Of a stretch of 64,000 nt of DNA, positions 8,300-17,300 are shown in pieces (within the stretch, counting starts at the first letter, position 1; every line of letters starts with the position of its first letter). This DNA is from Streptomyces daqingensis. GTDB taxonomy: Bacteria; Actinomycetota; Actinomycetes; Streptomycetales; Streptomycetaceae. The position numbers were made by a program, and so were the translations under genes. The notes beneath the pieces are model-generated. The model did not search any database. It was not told the DNA's origin and was given only the letters and a program-made list of their open reading frames with translations. The DNA is taken from the NCBI RefSeq assembly GCF_014645895.1, contig NZ_BMMP01000009.1:124001-188000 (forward strand). Reading direction: 5' to 3'.

Positions 8300-8757
8300 C
8301 AGCGGCTCTGCGGCTCGAACCGGTAGACGCCGAACTTCTCCGCGGCCTCGTACCCGGAGGAGGTGTACAGCGCGATCGCCTCGGGCTGCGCGGTGCCCGT
8401 CTCCAGGACCATGCGCGTCCGTCCGGCCGCGCGTGCGTCGTCCTCCAGCATCGCCAGGATCCGCCGGGCCAGCCCGCGCCCCCGCGACTCCGGTACGACG
8501 TACATGCGCTTGATCTCCGCGTCCCCGTCCGCGTACCCCTCCGCGTTGCGGTCCTGGGTGCGCCAGGCGCCCGAGGCGACGGGACGCTCCTCCCCGTCGT
8601 AGGCCAGCAGGTAGAGCCCGTGCGGGGGCTCGAACATCGACGGGTCGAGCGGCGTCACGTCGCCCCCGTCGCCGTAGCGCACGGAGTACTCCTGCTGCAC
8701 GGCGTCGTTGAGCTTCATCGCGTCGGGATGGTCGTAACGCGCACGGACGATTCGCAT
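8281..8757 (-). CDS. GNAT N-acetyltransferase
   Basis: A 158-residue acetyltransferase. EIKRMYVVPESRGRGLARRIL is a textbook motif A with the R/Q-x-x-G-x-G/A loop; TAQPEAIALYTSSGYEAAEKFG is motif B with the conserved Tyr and the YxxxGF-like turn. Its start lies only 11 bp from the divergent exonuclease III start, so the two genes must have overlapping promoters. Small-molecule or protein substrate unknown. Confidence 0.88.
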   Translation of the reverse strand: MRIVRARYDHPDAMKLNDAVQQEYSVRYGDGGDVTPLDPSMFEPPHGLYLLAYDGEERPVASGAWRTQDRNAEGYADGDAEIKRMYVVPESRGRGLARRILAMLEDDARAAGRTRMVLETGTAQPEAIALYTSSGYEAAEKFGVYRFEPQSRCYAKPL

Positions 8758-8768
8758 GTCCGCATCGT

Positions 8769-9584
8769 ATGGTGACCCGGATGCTGAAGGTGACGACGGT
8801 CAACGTGAACGGGCTGCGTGCTGCGGCGAAGAAGGGCTACCGGGAGTGGCTGGCCGCTACCGAGGCGGACGTCGTCTGCCTTCAGGAGGTGCGGGCGGAG
8901 CCGCATCAGCTATCCGACGGCGTACGGGCCCCCGAGGGCTGGCACACCGTCTTCGCACCCTCCGCCGACAAGGGGCGTTCCGGGGTCGCCCTGCTGACGC
9001 GCCGCGCGCCGGAGCGTGTCCAAGTGGGCTTCGGGGCGGCCGAGTTCGAGGACTCGGGCCGGTACGCGGAGGTCGACCTGCCCGGTGTGACCGTGGCCAG
9101 CCTCTACCTGCCCTCCGGCGAGGTGGGCACAGAGCGGCAGGCGCAGAAGGAGCGCTTCATGTCCGCCTTCCTGCCGTATCTGCGCGAGCTGCGGGAGCGT
9201 TCGGAGGCCGGCGGCAGGGACGTGCTGGTCTGCGGGGACTGGAACATCGCGCACCGCGAGGAGGACCTGAAGAACTGGCGGGCCAACCGCCGCTCCTCGG
9301 GGTTCCTGCCGGAGGAGCGGGAGTGGCTCTCCCGGATCTTCGACCCCTCGGACGGCGGCTACTCGGACGTGGTCCGGGCGCTGCATCCGGAGGGCGCCGG
9401 GCCGTACTCGTGGTGGTCCTACCGGGGGCGGGCCTTCGACAACGACTCGGGCTGGCGCATCGACTACCAGGTCGCGACGCCCCGGCTCGCGGCGCGGGCC
9501 GTGAAGGCCGTCGTCGAGCGTGCCGCGTGTCACGACGAGCGGTGGAGCGACCACGCTCCCGTGACCGTCGACTTCGGGCTGTGA
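8769..9584 (+). CDS. xth: exodeoxyribonuclease III / AP endonuclease
   Basis: Mg2+-dependent DNA repair nuclease of the endonuclease/exonuclease/phosphatase fold that cleaves at abasic sites and degrades 3' ends. Visible motifs in order: TVNVNGLRAA, CLQEVRA (metal-binding Glu), SLYLPSG, VCGDWNIAHREEDL (catalytic Asp/Asn), WWSYRGRAFDNDSGWRIDYQ and WSDHAPVTVDF (catalytic Asp-His). Length 271 residues from ATG 8769; a second ATG at 8781 (MLKVTTVN) fits the family N-terminus better and could be the real start. Divergent from a GNAT gene 11 bp away. Confidence 0.93.
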   Translation: MVTRMLKVTTVNVNGLRAAAKKGYREWLAATEADVVCLQEVRAEPHQLSDGVRAPEGWHTVFAPSADKGRSGVALLTRRAPERVQVGFGAAEFEDSGRYAEVDLPGVTVASLYLPSGEVGTERQAQKERFMSAFLPYLRELRERSEAGGRDVLVCGDWNIAHREEDLKNWRANRRSSGFLPEEREWLSRIFDPSDGGYSDVVRALHPEGAGPYSWWSYRGRAFDNDSGWRIDYQVATPRLAARAVKAVVERAACHDERWSDHAPVTVDFGL

Positions 9585-9704
9585 GCGGGGCCGCGGAGGC
9601 GGCTGCGCTCTGACGGCGCCGGGCCCGGTCGCCGGAGAAGCCCCCGGAGCGCCTGGAGCCCCTCGGAAGCGTCCCGTCGTGACCGACGATCTCGAACACA
9701 CCTG

Positions 9705-10604
9705 TCAGGGCGGGAACTTGGGCCCTTTCGGCTCTTCCGCGTCCGCCGTCCGTTCTCCGTCGGCCCCGCCCTCTTCACCGGACGGGGTGTCCACGGGTGG
9801 CGTCGCGTCGTTACGGGCGATCCACTGGTCGGCCTCGGCCCGTATGCGGCGGTCGAGTGCCAGGCCCAGCTCGGCCTCCACGACCTGCTTCGCGAGCGGG
9901 CGGAGCTGGGTCAGCAGCTCGCCGAGGCGGTCGGCGTCGAGGCCGTCAGGGGAGGCGGCCTGCTCCTTCGGCAGCAGATGGGTGCGGAAGAGCGCGGTGA
10001 AGACGTCGGCGATGGTCTCGGCCTGCGTGCGCAGTTCGCGTCCGGCGGCCAGCATCGCGGCGAGCGGGATGCCCTTCCCGACGAGCGCGGACGAGGCGTC
10101 CAGCAGGCGCCGGCTCGCGTGCACGAACTCGTCGCCGTCGACGGCGATGTAGCCGATGTCCAGTGAGTCGGCCAGGTTCTCCACGCTGACGTCGCCCTGG
10201 AAGTAGTCGGCCAGCTCTTCGGGGGTGAGGCGGACCGGCGTCTCCTCGGCGAACAGCGAGGTGATCATCGAGCTTTCCAGGCCGAGGAGTTCGGCTGTGC
10301 CGTGCGAGTCCCGTCCGCTCTCGAACGCGCCCAGCAGATCGGCGATGCCGCCGAGGGTGTGGCCGCGGGCCAGGAGGCCGGAGATGGTGCGCAGACGGGC
10401 CAGGTGGTGCTCGTCGTACCAGGCGATGCGGCCCTCGCGGCGGGGCGGCGGCAGAAGCCTGCGTTCGCGGTAGAAGCGCAGTGTGCGGGTGGTGATGCCC
10501 GCGAGTTCGGCCAGCTCGGCGGTGCGGTATTCGCGGGGGCCGCCGTCGTGGTCGTCCGAGCCGCCCGGGCCCGTGGTGTCTGCTCGCCTTCTGTCGTCGG
10601 TCAC
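9705..10604 (-). CDS. MerR-family transcriptional regulator
   Basis: A 299-residue regulator. The N-terminal MerR winged helix-turn-helix is clear: YRTAELAELAGITTRTLRFYRERRLLPPPRREGRIAWYDEHH, at about residues 25-67, followed by a GHTLGGIADLL segment. The long C-terminal domain (about residues 110-275) lacks the metal-binding cysteines of classic MerR proteins, so it probably senses an organic ligand or partner. The tail is Asp/Glu/Pro-rich. It is divergent from the monooxygenase operon across 227 bp that contain two inverted repeats, making it a candidate regulator of that operon. Confidence 0.88.
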   Translation of the reverse strand: MTDDRRRADTTGPGGSDDHDGGPREYRTAELAELAGITTRTLRFYRERRLLPPPRREGRIAWYDEHHLARLRTISGLLARGHTLGGIADLLGAFESGRDSHGTAELLGLESSMITSLFAEETPVRLTPEELADYFQGDVSVENLADSLDIGYIAVDGDEFVHASRRLLDASSALVGKGIPLAAMLAAGRELRTQAETIADVFTALFRTHLLPKEQAASPDGLDADRLGELLTQLRPLAKQVVEAELGLALDRRIRAEADQWIARNDATPPVDTPSGEEGGADGERTADAEEPKGPKFPP

Positions 10605-10735
10605 GGTCGCAGCTTAACCAGCCGCTCAACCAGCGCTGTGACCAGCGGGGACGACGGTGCGGGTACCGGGCGCCGGGAGCGGGGCCCGTCGGAGGCGGCA
10701 GGTGCAACCGGCGGTAACTTTCTTCGCCTGACCCC

Positions 10736-10747
10736 TACCCATCGGTA
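10736..10747. promoter_or_regulatory. inverted repeat TACC-N4-GGTA upstream of the monooxygenase operon
   Basis: TACC CATC GGTA, with perfect 4-bp arms and a 4-bp spacer, lies 84 bp before the monooxygenase ATG and 23 bp upstream of a larger palindrome. The geometry resembles small repressor half-sites, or part of a MerR-type spacer, but no clear -35/-10 pair frames it. Confidence 0.3.
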
Positions 10748-10770
10748 AGCCTCTGCTCTACGCTCCGACT

Positions 10771-10790
10771 GTGCCAGTGATTACTGGCAC
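10771..10790. promoter_or_regulatory. perfect 20-bp inverted repeat, probable operator of the monooxygenase operon
   Basis: GTGCCAGT-GATT-ACTGGCAC has perfect 8-bp arms and a 4-bp spacer, 41 bp upstream of the monooxygenase start. A perfect 16-base match in an intergenic region between a regulator and its putative target operon is strong evidence for a dimeric repressor or activator site. The size and spacing also suit TetR-family proteins; the binding protein is not proven. Confidence 0.6.
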
Positions 10791-10831
10791 ATTGTGGAGC
10801 CGGTAGCAGCAGACCCCCGGGAGGCGACGCC

Positions 10832-12433
10832 ATGGCGGCCGAGCGCGAACACGAGCACGTACGGGTGGCGGTGATCGGATCCGGCTTCGGCGGCCTCGGG
10901 GCGGCCGTCCGGCTGCGGCGCGCCGGAGTGACGGACTTCGTCGTCCTCGAGCGCCGGGAAGCGGTGGGCGGGACCTGGCACGACAACACGTACCCGGGAT
11001 GCGCGTGCGACGTGCCGTCGCACCTGTACTCCTTCTCCTTCGCCCCCAACCCCGACTGGCCGCGCAACTTCTCGGGCCAGGAGCACATCCGCGACTATCT
11101 GGAGGGTGTCGCCGACAACTTCGGGCTGCGGCAGCACATCCGCTTCAACTCCGAGGTCGAGCTGATGAGCTGGGACCCGGACGAGCTGCACTGGACGATC
11201 ACCACCGGCCGGGGCCACCAGTACACGGCCGACTTCGTCGTCAACGCGACCGGGCCGCTGTCCGACGCCAAAATCCCCGACATCCCCGGCATCGAGGGGT
11301 TCCGCGGCAAGGTCTTCCACACCGCGCAGTGGGACCACGAATACGACCTGCGCGGCAAGCGCGTCGCCGTCATCGGCACCGGGGCCTCCGCGATCCAGGT
11401 CGTACCGGCCATCCAGCCGGACGTGGAGCGGCTCACCCTCTTCCAGCGCACTCCGGCGTGGGTGATGCCCAGGGCGGACCGCAAGATCAGCAAGCTGGAG
11501 CGCCGGCTGCACAACGCGGTGCCCGCGACGCGCTACCTGCGGCGTCAACTGCTGTGGGCCGTCAGGGAGTTGCAGGTCTCCGCGTTCTCCAAGCACCCCA
11601 ACGTGCTGGGGCTCATCGAGTCGCTGGCCACCGCGCACATGAAGCGCGCCGTGAAGGACGGGGAACTGCGGCGCAAGCTGACCCCGGACTACCGCATCGG
11701 GTGTAAGCGCATCCTGCTCTCCAACAGCTACTACCCGGCGCTGGCCAGGCCCAACGTGGACCTGGTCGCCTCCGGGCTGGCCGAGGTACGCGGCAACACG
11801 CTGGTGGCGGCGGACGGCACGGAGGCCGAGGTCGACGCGGTGGTCTTCGGCACAGGCTTCCACGTCACCGACATGCCGATCGCGCACCGCGTGAAAGGCG
11901 CCCGCGGGACGACGCTCGCCGAGGAGTGGACCGGGGGCATGGAGGCGCTGCGCGGCTGCTCGGCCAGCGGCTTCCCCAACTTCATGACCGTCATCGGGCC
12001 CAACACCGGCCTCGGCAACAGCTCGATGATCCTCATCATCGAGGCGCAGCTGAACTACATGGTCGACTACGTGCGGAAGCTGGAGACCCTCGGCGGCGAG
12101 TCCGGCAGGGTCGCCCTCGACGCACGCCCCGAGGCCGTCGAGGCGTGGAACACCCACGTCCAGGACCGCATGCGCCGCAGCGTCTGGAACACGGGATGCG
12201 ACAGCTGGTACCTGGACGCCAACGGGCGCAACACGACGGTCTGGCCGGGGACGACGTCCGAGTTCCGCAAGGTCACCAGGGAGCTGCGGCTGGAGGAGTA
12301 CGAGGTGCTGCGGCAGGCGCCGCCCGGCTCGGGCGGTGCGGGCGGCAAGGGCGGAACGTCGAGGAGGAGCGCCGCCGTCCCGGACGGACGCGGCGCCGCG
12401 ACAGCCGCGTTCCACGCGGCGGAGGAGGGCTGA
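10832..12433 (+). CDS. FAD/NADPH-dependent monooxygenase, Baeyer-Villiger type
   Basis: A 533-residue class B flavoprotein monooxygenase that should insert oxygen next to a ketone or hydroxylate a lipid-like substrate. FAD motif GSGFGGLGAA at about residues 16-25, then ERREAVGGTWHDNTYPGCACDVPSHLYSFSF; the Baeyer-Villiger fingerprint FRGKVFHTAQWDH at about 155; NADPH motif VIGTGASAIQ; and ATG motif VFGTGFH. The C-terminal 45 residues are Gly/Ala-rich and dispensable-looking. It heads a three-gene operon with a hydrolase and an SDR, an arrangement like mycobacterial mymA-lipR-sadH. The TGA overlaps the next ATG (TGATG). Confidence 0.9.
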   Translation: MAAEREHEHVRVAVIGSGFGGLGAAVRLRRAGVTDFVVLERREAVGGTWHDNTYPGCACDVPSHLYSFSFAPNPDWPRNFSGQEHIRDYLEGVADNFGLRQHIRFNSEVELMSWDPDELHWTITTGRGHQYTADFVVNATGPLSDAKIPDIPGIEGFRGKVFHTAQWDHEYDLRGKRVAVIGTGASAIQVVPAIQPDVERLTLFQRTPAWVMPRADRKISKLERRLHNAVPATRYLRRQLLWAVRELQVSAFSKHPNVLGLIESLATAHMKRAVKDGELRRKLTPDYRIGCKRILLSNSYYPALARPNVDLVASGLAEVRGNTLVAADGTEAEVDAVVFGTGFHVTDMPIAHRVKGARGTTLAEEWTGGMEALRGCSASGFPNFMTVIGPNTGLGNSSMILIIEAQLNYMVDYVRKLETLGGESGRVALDARPEAVEAWNTHVQDRMRRSVWNTGCDSWYLDANGRNTTVWPGTTSEFRKVTRELRLEEYEVLRQAPPGSGGAGGKGGTSRRSAAVPDGRGAATAAFHAAEEG

Positions 12434-13428
12434 TGGCACGTCTCACGGCATCACTGGGCGGGGAGCGCGGACCGTACGATCCGCCGCCCGCGGCACGGGA
12501 GTTGACGGCGACGTCCGCCGACGGCGCCCGTCTCCACGTGGAGGTGCACGGGCGCGACGAGGACCCGGCCGTCGTCCTCATCCACGGCTGGACGTGCAAG
12601 ACGGACTTCTGGGCGCCCGTCGTACGGGAGCTGACGTCCACGGGGCACCGCGTCGTCGCGTACGACCAGCGCGGGCACGGCCGTACACCGGCGGCCGACA
12701 CCCGCGCCTACAGCCCCGAGGTGCTCGCCGACGACCTGTGCGCCGTACTGGACGCGGCGCTCGCACCCGGTGAACGGGCCGTGCTCGGCGGCCACTCCAT
12801 GGGTGCGATGACGCTCATCGCGGCCGCCGACCGCCCGCAGCTCGCACAGCGCGCCGCGGCCCTGGTCCTGTGCAGCACCGGCGCGCACCGGCTGCTCTCC
12901 AAGGCGCAGGTGCTCCCCTTCCGGTCCGAGAACGTCCGCACCCGCGCGCAGCGGATCCTCCTCCTCTCGAAACTGCCGCTGGGGCCCGTCACCCCCCTCT
13001 CCAGGAAGGCCCTGAAGTACGGAACGCTGGGTCCCGACGCGACACCCGAGCAGGTCGCCGCGGTCGCGTGCCTCGTACACGCCTGCCCGCCGCGGGTGCG
13101 CGGCGCCTGGGGCTCCGTCCTCGCCGGACTGGACATCCAGGAAAGGGTCTCCCGGCTGCGGTTCCCCACCGCCGTCATCACCGGGACCCACGACAGGCTC
13201 ACGCCCCCGGAGCTCTCCCGCGACATTGCCGACGCGCTGCCGCAGTGCACGGGCCTGCACCAACTGCCCCGTCTGGGGCATATGACGCCGATGGAGAACT
13301 CCGGGGAAGTGAGCGGAGTGCTGCGGGAGTCGGTGCGGCAGCACCTCGCCGGGGAAGCGGGGAAGGTGCCCGGCGCCCGGCGCGGCGGAGAGGAGTCGCC
13401 CGCGGCGACGAAGGAGGAGACCCAGTGA
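12433..13428 (+). CDS. alpha/beta hydrolase (esterase/lipase-like)
   Basis: A 331-residue alpha/beta-hydrolase. Oxyanion region VVLIHGWTCKTDFW, nucleophile elbow GGHSMGAM (Ser in GHSMG), acid TGTHDRLTP and catalytic His in LPRLGHMTPMEN are all present, so it should be active. No signal peptide is seen. The ATG overlaps the monooxygenase stop by one base and its own stop overlaps the SDR GTG by four, so the three proteins are translated as a coupled unit. A natural role is hydrolysis of the ester made by the Baeyer-Villiger enzyme; this is inference from context. Confidence 0.88.
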   Translation: MARLTASLGGERGPYDPPPAARELTATSADGARLHVEVHGRDEDPAVVLIHGWTCKTDFWAPVVRELTSTGHRVVAYDQRGHGRTPAADTRAYSPEVLADDLCAVLDAALAPGERAVLGGHSMGAMTLIAAADRPQLAQRAAALVLCSTGAHRLLSKAQVLPFRSENVRTRAQRILLLSKLPLGPVTPLSRKALKYGTLGPDATPEQVAAVACLVHACPPRVRGAWGSVLAGLDIQERVSRLRFPTAVITGTHDRLTPPELSRDIADALPQCTGLHQLPRLGHMTPMENSGEVSGVLRESVRQHLAGEAGKVPGARRGGEESPAATKEETQ

Positions 13429-14312
13429 GCCGTAGGAGTCTGAACGGACAGGTCGCGGTCGTCACCGGCGCCGCACGCGGTGTCGGCGAGCTGCTGGCCC
13501 GCAAACTCTCGGCGCGGGGCGCGAAGATCGTGCTGATCGGGCTGGAGCCCGACGAGCTGAAGCGGGTCGCCGGGTCCCTGCGCACCGAGTGCGAGTACTG
13601 GCACGCCGACGTCACGGACCACGAGGCGATGGCGCGGGTCGCCGAGGAGGTCGGGGAGCACTTCGGCGGTGTCGACATCGTCGTCGCGAACGCCGGGGTC
13701 GCGACCGGCGGTCCCCTGGCCGGCTCCGACCCGGAGTCCTGGCGCCGCGTCATCGAGGTGAACCTCATCGGCGGTGCCGTGACGGCACGCGCCTTCCTGC
13801 CCCGGCTCATCGCGTCGCGCGGCTACTTCCTGCAGATAGCCTCGCTCGCCGCGATCACCCCCGCCCCGATGATGAGCGCCTACTGCGCGTCGAAGTCGGG
13901 AGTGGAGGCCTTCGCGCACTGCCTGCGTGCCGAAGTGGGGCACAAGGGCGTACGGGTGGGCGTCGGCTACCTCTCCTGGACGGACACCGACATGGTCCGC
14001 GGCGCCGACCAGGACGACGTCATGCGGGATCTGCGCAAGCGGCTTCCGTGGCCCGCGAACCGGACCTACCCGCTCGGCCCGGCCGTCGACCGCGTCGTCG
14101 CCGGGATCGAACGCAGGTCGCACCACGTGTACGCGCAGTGGTGGCTGCGCGGCATGCAGAGCGTCCGCGGGTACGTGCCCGGCGTCATCGGCCTCGTCGG
14201 ACCGCGTGAGATGCGCCGTTTCGAGCCGCGGCTCTCGGCGGAGGGCACGCACCGGGGGCTCGTGGGTGCGGGCGGCGCGGCGGACGAGAGCGAGCGCGCC
14301 GCCAAGAGCTGA
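13425..14312 (+). CDS. short-chain dehydrogenase/reductase
   Basis: A 295-residue classical SDR. Cofactor motif VVTGAARGVGELLA, NAG motif (VANAGVATGG), catalytic Ser in the IASLAAITPAPMM region and YCASKSG (Tyr-x-x-x-Lys). The C-terminal 60 residues (RRSHHVYAQWWLRGMQSVRGYVPGVIGLV) resemble those of membrane-associated SDRs that oxidise hydrophobic alcohols. Starts at GTG 13425 with a GTGA overlap. In the operon it could supply the ketone for the monooxygenase (alcohol to ketone to ester to acid plus alcohol). Confidence 0.88.
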   Translation: MSRRSLNGQVAVVTGAARGVGELLARKLSARGAKIVLIGLEPDELKRVAGSLRTECEYWHADVTDHEAMARVAEEVGEHFGGVDIVVANAGVATGGPLAGSDPESWRRVIEVNLIGGAVTARAFLPRLIASRGYFLQIASLAAITPAPMMSAYCASKSGVEAFAHCLRAEVGHKGVRVGVGYLSWTDTDMVRGADQDDVMRDLRKRLPWPANRTYPLGPAVDRVVAGIERRSHHVYAQWWLRGMQSVRGYVPGVIGLVGPREMRRFEPRLSAEGTHRGLVGAGGAADESERAAKS

Positions 14313-14320
14313 CGCCGCGC

Positions 14321-14346
14321 GGGCGCGCCCCGGCACGGGCGCGCCC
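14321..14346. terminator. bidirectional hairpin terminator
   Basis: Two identical palindromic arms GGGCGCGCCC (14321-14330 and 14337-14346) with a 6-nt loop form a perfect 10-bp stem between convergent stops of the SDR operon and the tricorn protease gene. Confidence 0.6.
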
Positions 14347-14389
14347 GTAAGGCGGGCCCGCGCCGCGCACCGCGCCGGGCCTCCGGGCG

Positions 14390-17300
14390 TCAGTGCCGAG
14401 GCGGCAGCGGCGGACGGCGCAGGTCGGGAAGGCGGCGGTACCCGGGCGGAGCGGCGGCCGGGTGCCTCTCCAGCAGCTCCAGTGCCGTGCGCACGGCGGT
14501 CTTCAGCACCAGGGGCCGCCCCTCCGCCCAGTCGACCGGCGACCGCAGCGCCTCAATGTCGGGGGAGATGCCGTGGTTCTCCACCGACCATCCGTACGCG
14601 TCGAACCAGGCGGCGTGCATGGGAACGGTGATGGCCGTCCCGTCGACGAGCCGGTGCCGTCCCGTCACTCCGACGACGCCTCCCCAGGTCCGGGTCCCCA
14701 CGACCGGTCCCAGACCGAGCAGCCGGAAGGCGGCCGTGATCATGTCGCCGTCGGAGGACGTCATCTCGTCCGCGAGCGCCACGATCGGCCCGCGCGGAGC
14801 GTTCCCGGCGTAGCTGACGGGCTCGGCGTCGCGGGTGAGGTCCCAGCCCAGGATGGTGCGGGTGAGCGTCTCGACCACCAGTTCGCTGATGTGGCCGCCC
14901 GCGTTGCCCCGTACGTCGATGATCAGCGCCGGACGGGCCACTTCCATGCGCAGGTCGCGGTTGAACTGCGCCCAGCCCGAGCCGCCCATGTCCGGGATGT
15001 GCAGGTAGCCGCAGCGTCCGTCGCTCAACTCCCGTACGACCTGCCGGCGTTGGGCGACCCAGTCCTGATAGCGCAGCGGACGGTCGTCGATGAGGGGTAG
15101 CACCGCCACCCTGCGGGGCGGCATCGGCGGTCCGGACGGCTCGCCCGGTGCGGCACCCTCGCCGTCCTGGCCGGGCTGCCGGAAGCCGATCTCGACGGTC
15201 GTGCCTCCGGCCGCCGCCAGCAGCGGCCACGGTCCCGCGACGGGGTCGACGGGGCGTCCGTCGACGTGGGTGAGCACGGCCCCCTCGCGTACGCCCGTGC
15301 CCGCGAGCGGTGAACGGGCCTTGGAGTCCGACGAGTCGCCGGGCAGGATGCGCTGGATGTGCCACTCCCCGGACGGGGTGCGGGCGAGGTTCGCGCCGAG
15401 CAGCCCGATGGGCCGGTGGTAGGGCGAGGGCCCTTCGTCGCGCCGTGCGGGCGAGACGTAGGCGTGGGAGGTGCCGAGTTCGCCGAGGACCTCGCGCAGC
15501 AGGTCCGCGAACTCGTCCGGTGAGGCGACGCGTTCGACCAGCGGCCGGTACTGGTCGAGCACGGCGTCCCAGTCGATGCCGCCCATCCCGGGCTCCCAGA
15601 AGTGGGCCCGTACGATCCGGCCCGCCTCCTGGTACGCCTGGCGCCACTCGGCGGCCGGATCGACCGTGTGCATCACGCGCCGCAGGTCGATGTGGGTGGT
15701 GTTCTCCTCCTCGGCGGCCTCGTCGGCGGGGACGGCGCGCAGGTCGCCGTCGTCGTTGACGACGAGTCGCGAACCGTCGCCGCTGACCGCGAACCAGTCG
15801 ACGTCGCCGGTGAGTTCGGTGCGCTTGGCCTTGGCGAGGTCGAAGTGCTCGAGGGTCGGCCGTCCGGAGGTGTCGGCGGGGTCGGCGAACGTCTCGCCCA
15901 GCGCGCCCGAGATCGGGTAGCGCAGCCACACGAGCCCGCCCCCGGCGACCGCGCGCAGCGACGAGTACTTGGACGCGGTGACGGGGAACGGGGTGACCCT
16001 GCTCTCCAGGCCCTCCGCGTCCACCAGGACGGGGCCTTCCTCCCCGCCGCCGTCCTCGGGGTCCAGGCCCCCCGGCGCGGGCCGGCCCTCGGGGGAGAGG
16101 GCGAAGGGCGAGGGCGTGGCGGGCGAGAGCGGCACGAGGTACGGGCGGCATCCCAGCGGGAAGGAGAGGTCGCCGGTGTGCACGTCGTAGACCGGGTCGA
16201 AGCCGCGCCACGAGAGGAAGGCCAGGTAGCGGCCGTCCCGGGTGAAGACGGGCTGCTCGTCCTCGAAGCGGCCGTCGGTGACGTCGAGGACGGTGCGGCC
16301 GCCGTCCTCTCCCGCCGCCAGCTTCGCGATCTTGATCTGGCTCAGTGAGCGGCCCACCCCGGGGTGCGCCCAGGTGAGCCAGCGCGAGTCGGGCGAGAAG
16401 GACAGGTCGTGCACGGGTCCGTTGTCCGAGCGGACCAGTTCGGTGATGCCGCCGGGGCCTCCTCCTGAGCCGCTGCCGTCCGGGTCGCCCGGGCCGCCCG
16501 CGCGGGTGCCCGTGCTTCCCGCGCCTTCCTGCTCTTCCACGTCGATCAGCAGCAGCCGCCCGTCGTGGGAGGCCACCGCCACCAGGCTCCCGTCGGGGGC
16601 GGCCGCCAGTTCGCGTACCCGGCCCAGCAGCCCCGCCCCGAGCCGCCGGGGCGGGCCCGCCCCCGTCGCCCTGGGCAGGTCCGCGACCTCCACGGCGTCC
16701 TCGCCGGTGACGTCCGTGACGTAGACGATCTTCCCCGTGTCGCCGAGCATGTGCGGCGTGTGGACCCGCACGCCCGGGGTGTCCGCGACGGCGCGCGCCG
16801 GGCCGTCGCGGTGCGTGAGCCAGTACAGGCTGCCCCGTACGCACACGGCGCTGGCGCGGCCGGTCGCGTCGACGGCCAGCGAGTCCAGGTTGGACGCGGC
16901 CGGCACCTGATAGGTGCGGCGTCCCGACCGGGAGCCGCCGAGCGCGATGTCGAGGCGGCGGGGCCTGCCCCGGGCGGCGAAGTCCTCGACGATCCACAGC
17001 CGGCCGCCGCACTGGTAGACGACGCGGTGGCCGTCGGTGGAGGCGTTGCGGGCGTAGAAGTCGTCGTGGTCGGTGTGGCGGCGCAGGTCGGAGCCGTCCG
17101 GGAGGCACGAGTAGAGGTTCCCCACGCCCTCGTGGTCGGAGAGGAAGGCGACGCGGGAGTTCTCCAGCACCATCACCGAGTCCAGATGTCCTTCGAGGTC
17201 GGGCAGCAGCCGCTCGCCGTGCAGCCACAGCCGGCCCATGGCGCCGCCGCGGTAGCGCTTCCATGACGCGGGATCGTGCGGCGGCTTGCCCGTCAGCAGC

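Noticed and set aside
10832..14312. part of a secondary-metabolite biosynthetic cluster
   Set aside because: No synthase, carrier protein or resistance gene in the surroundings; a catabolic or lipid-modifying cassette is simpler.
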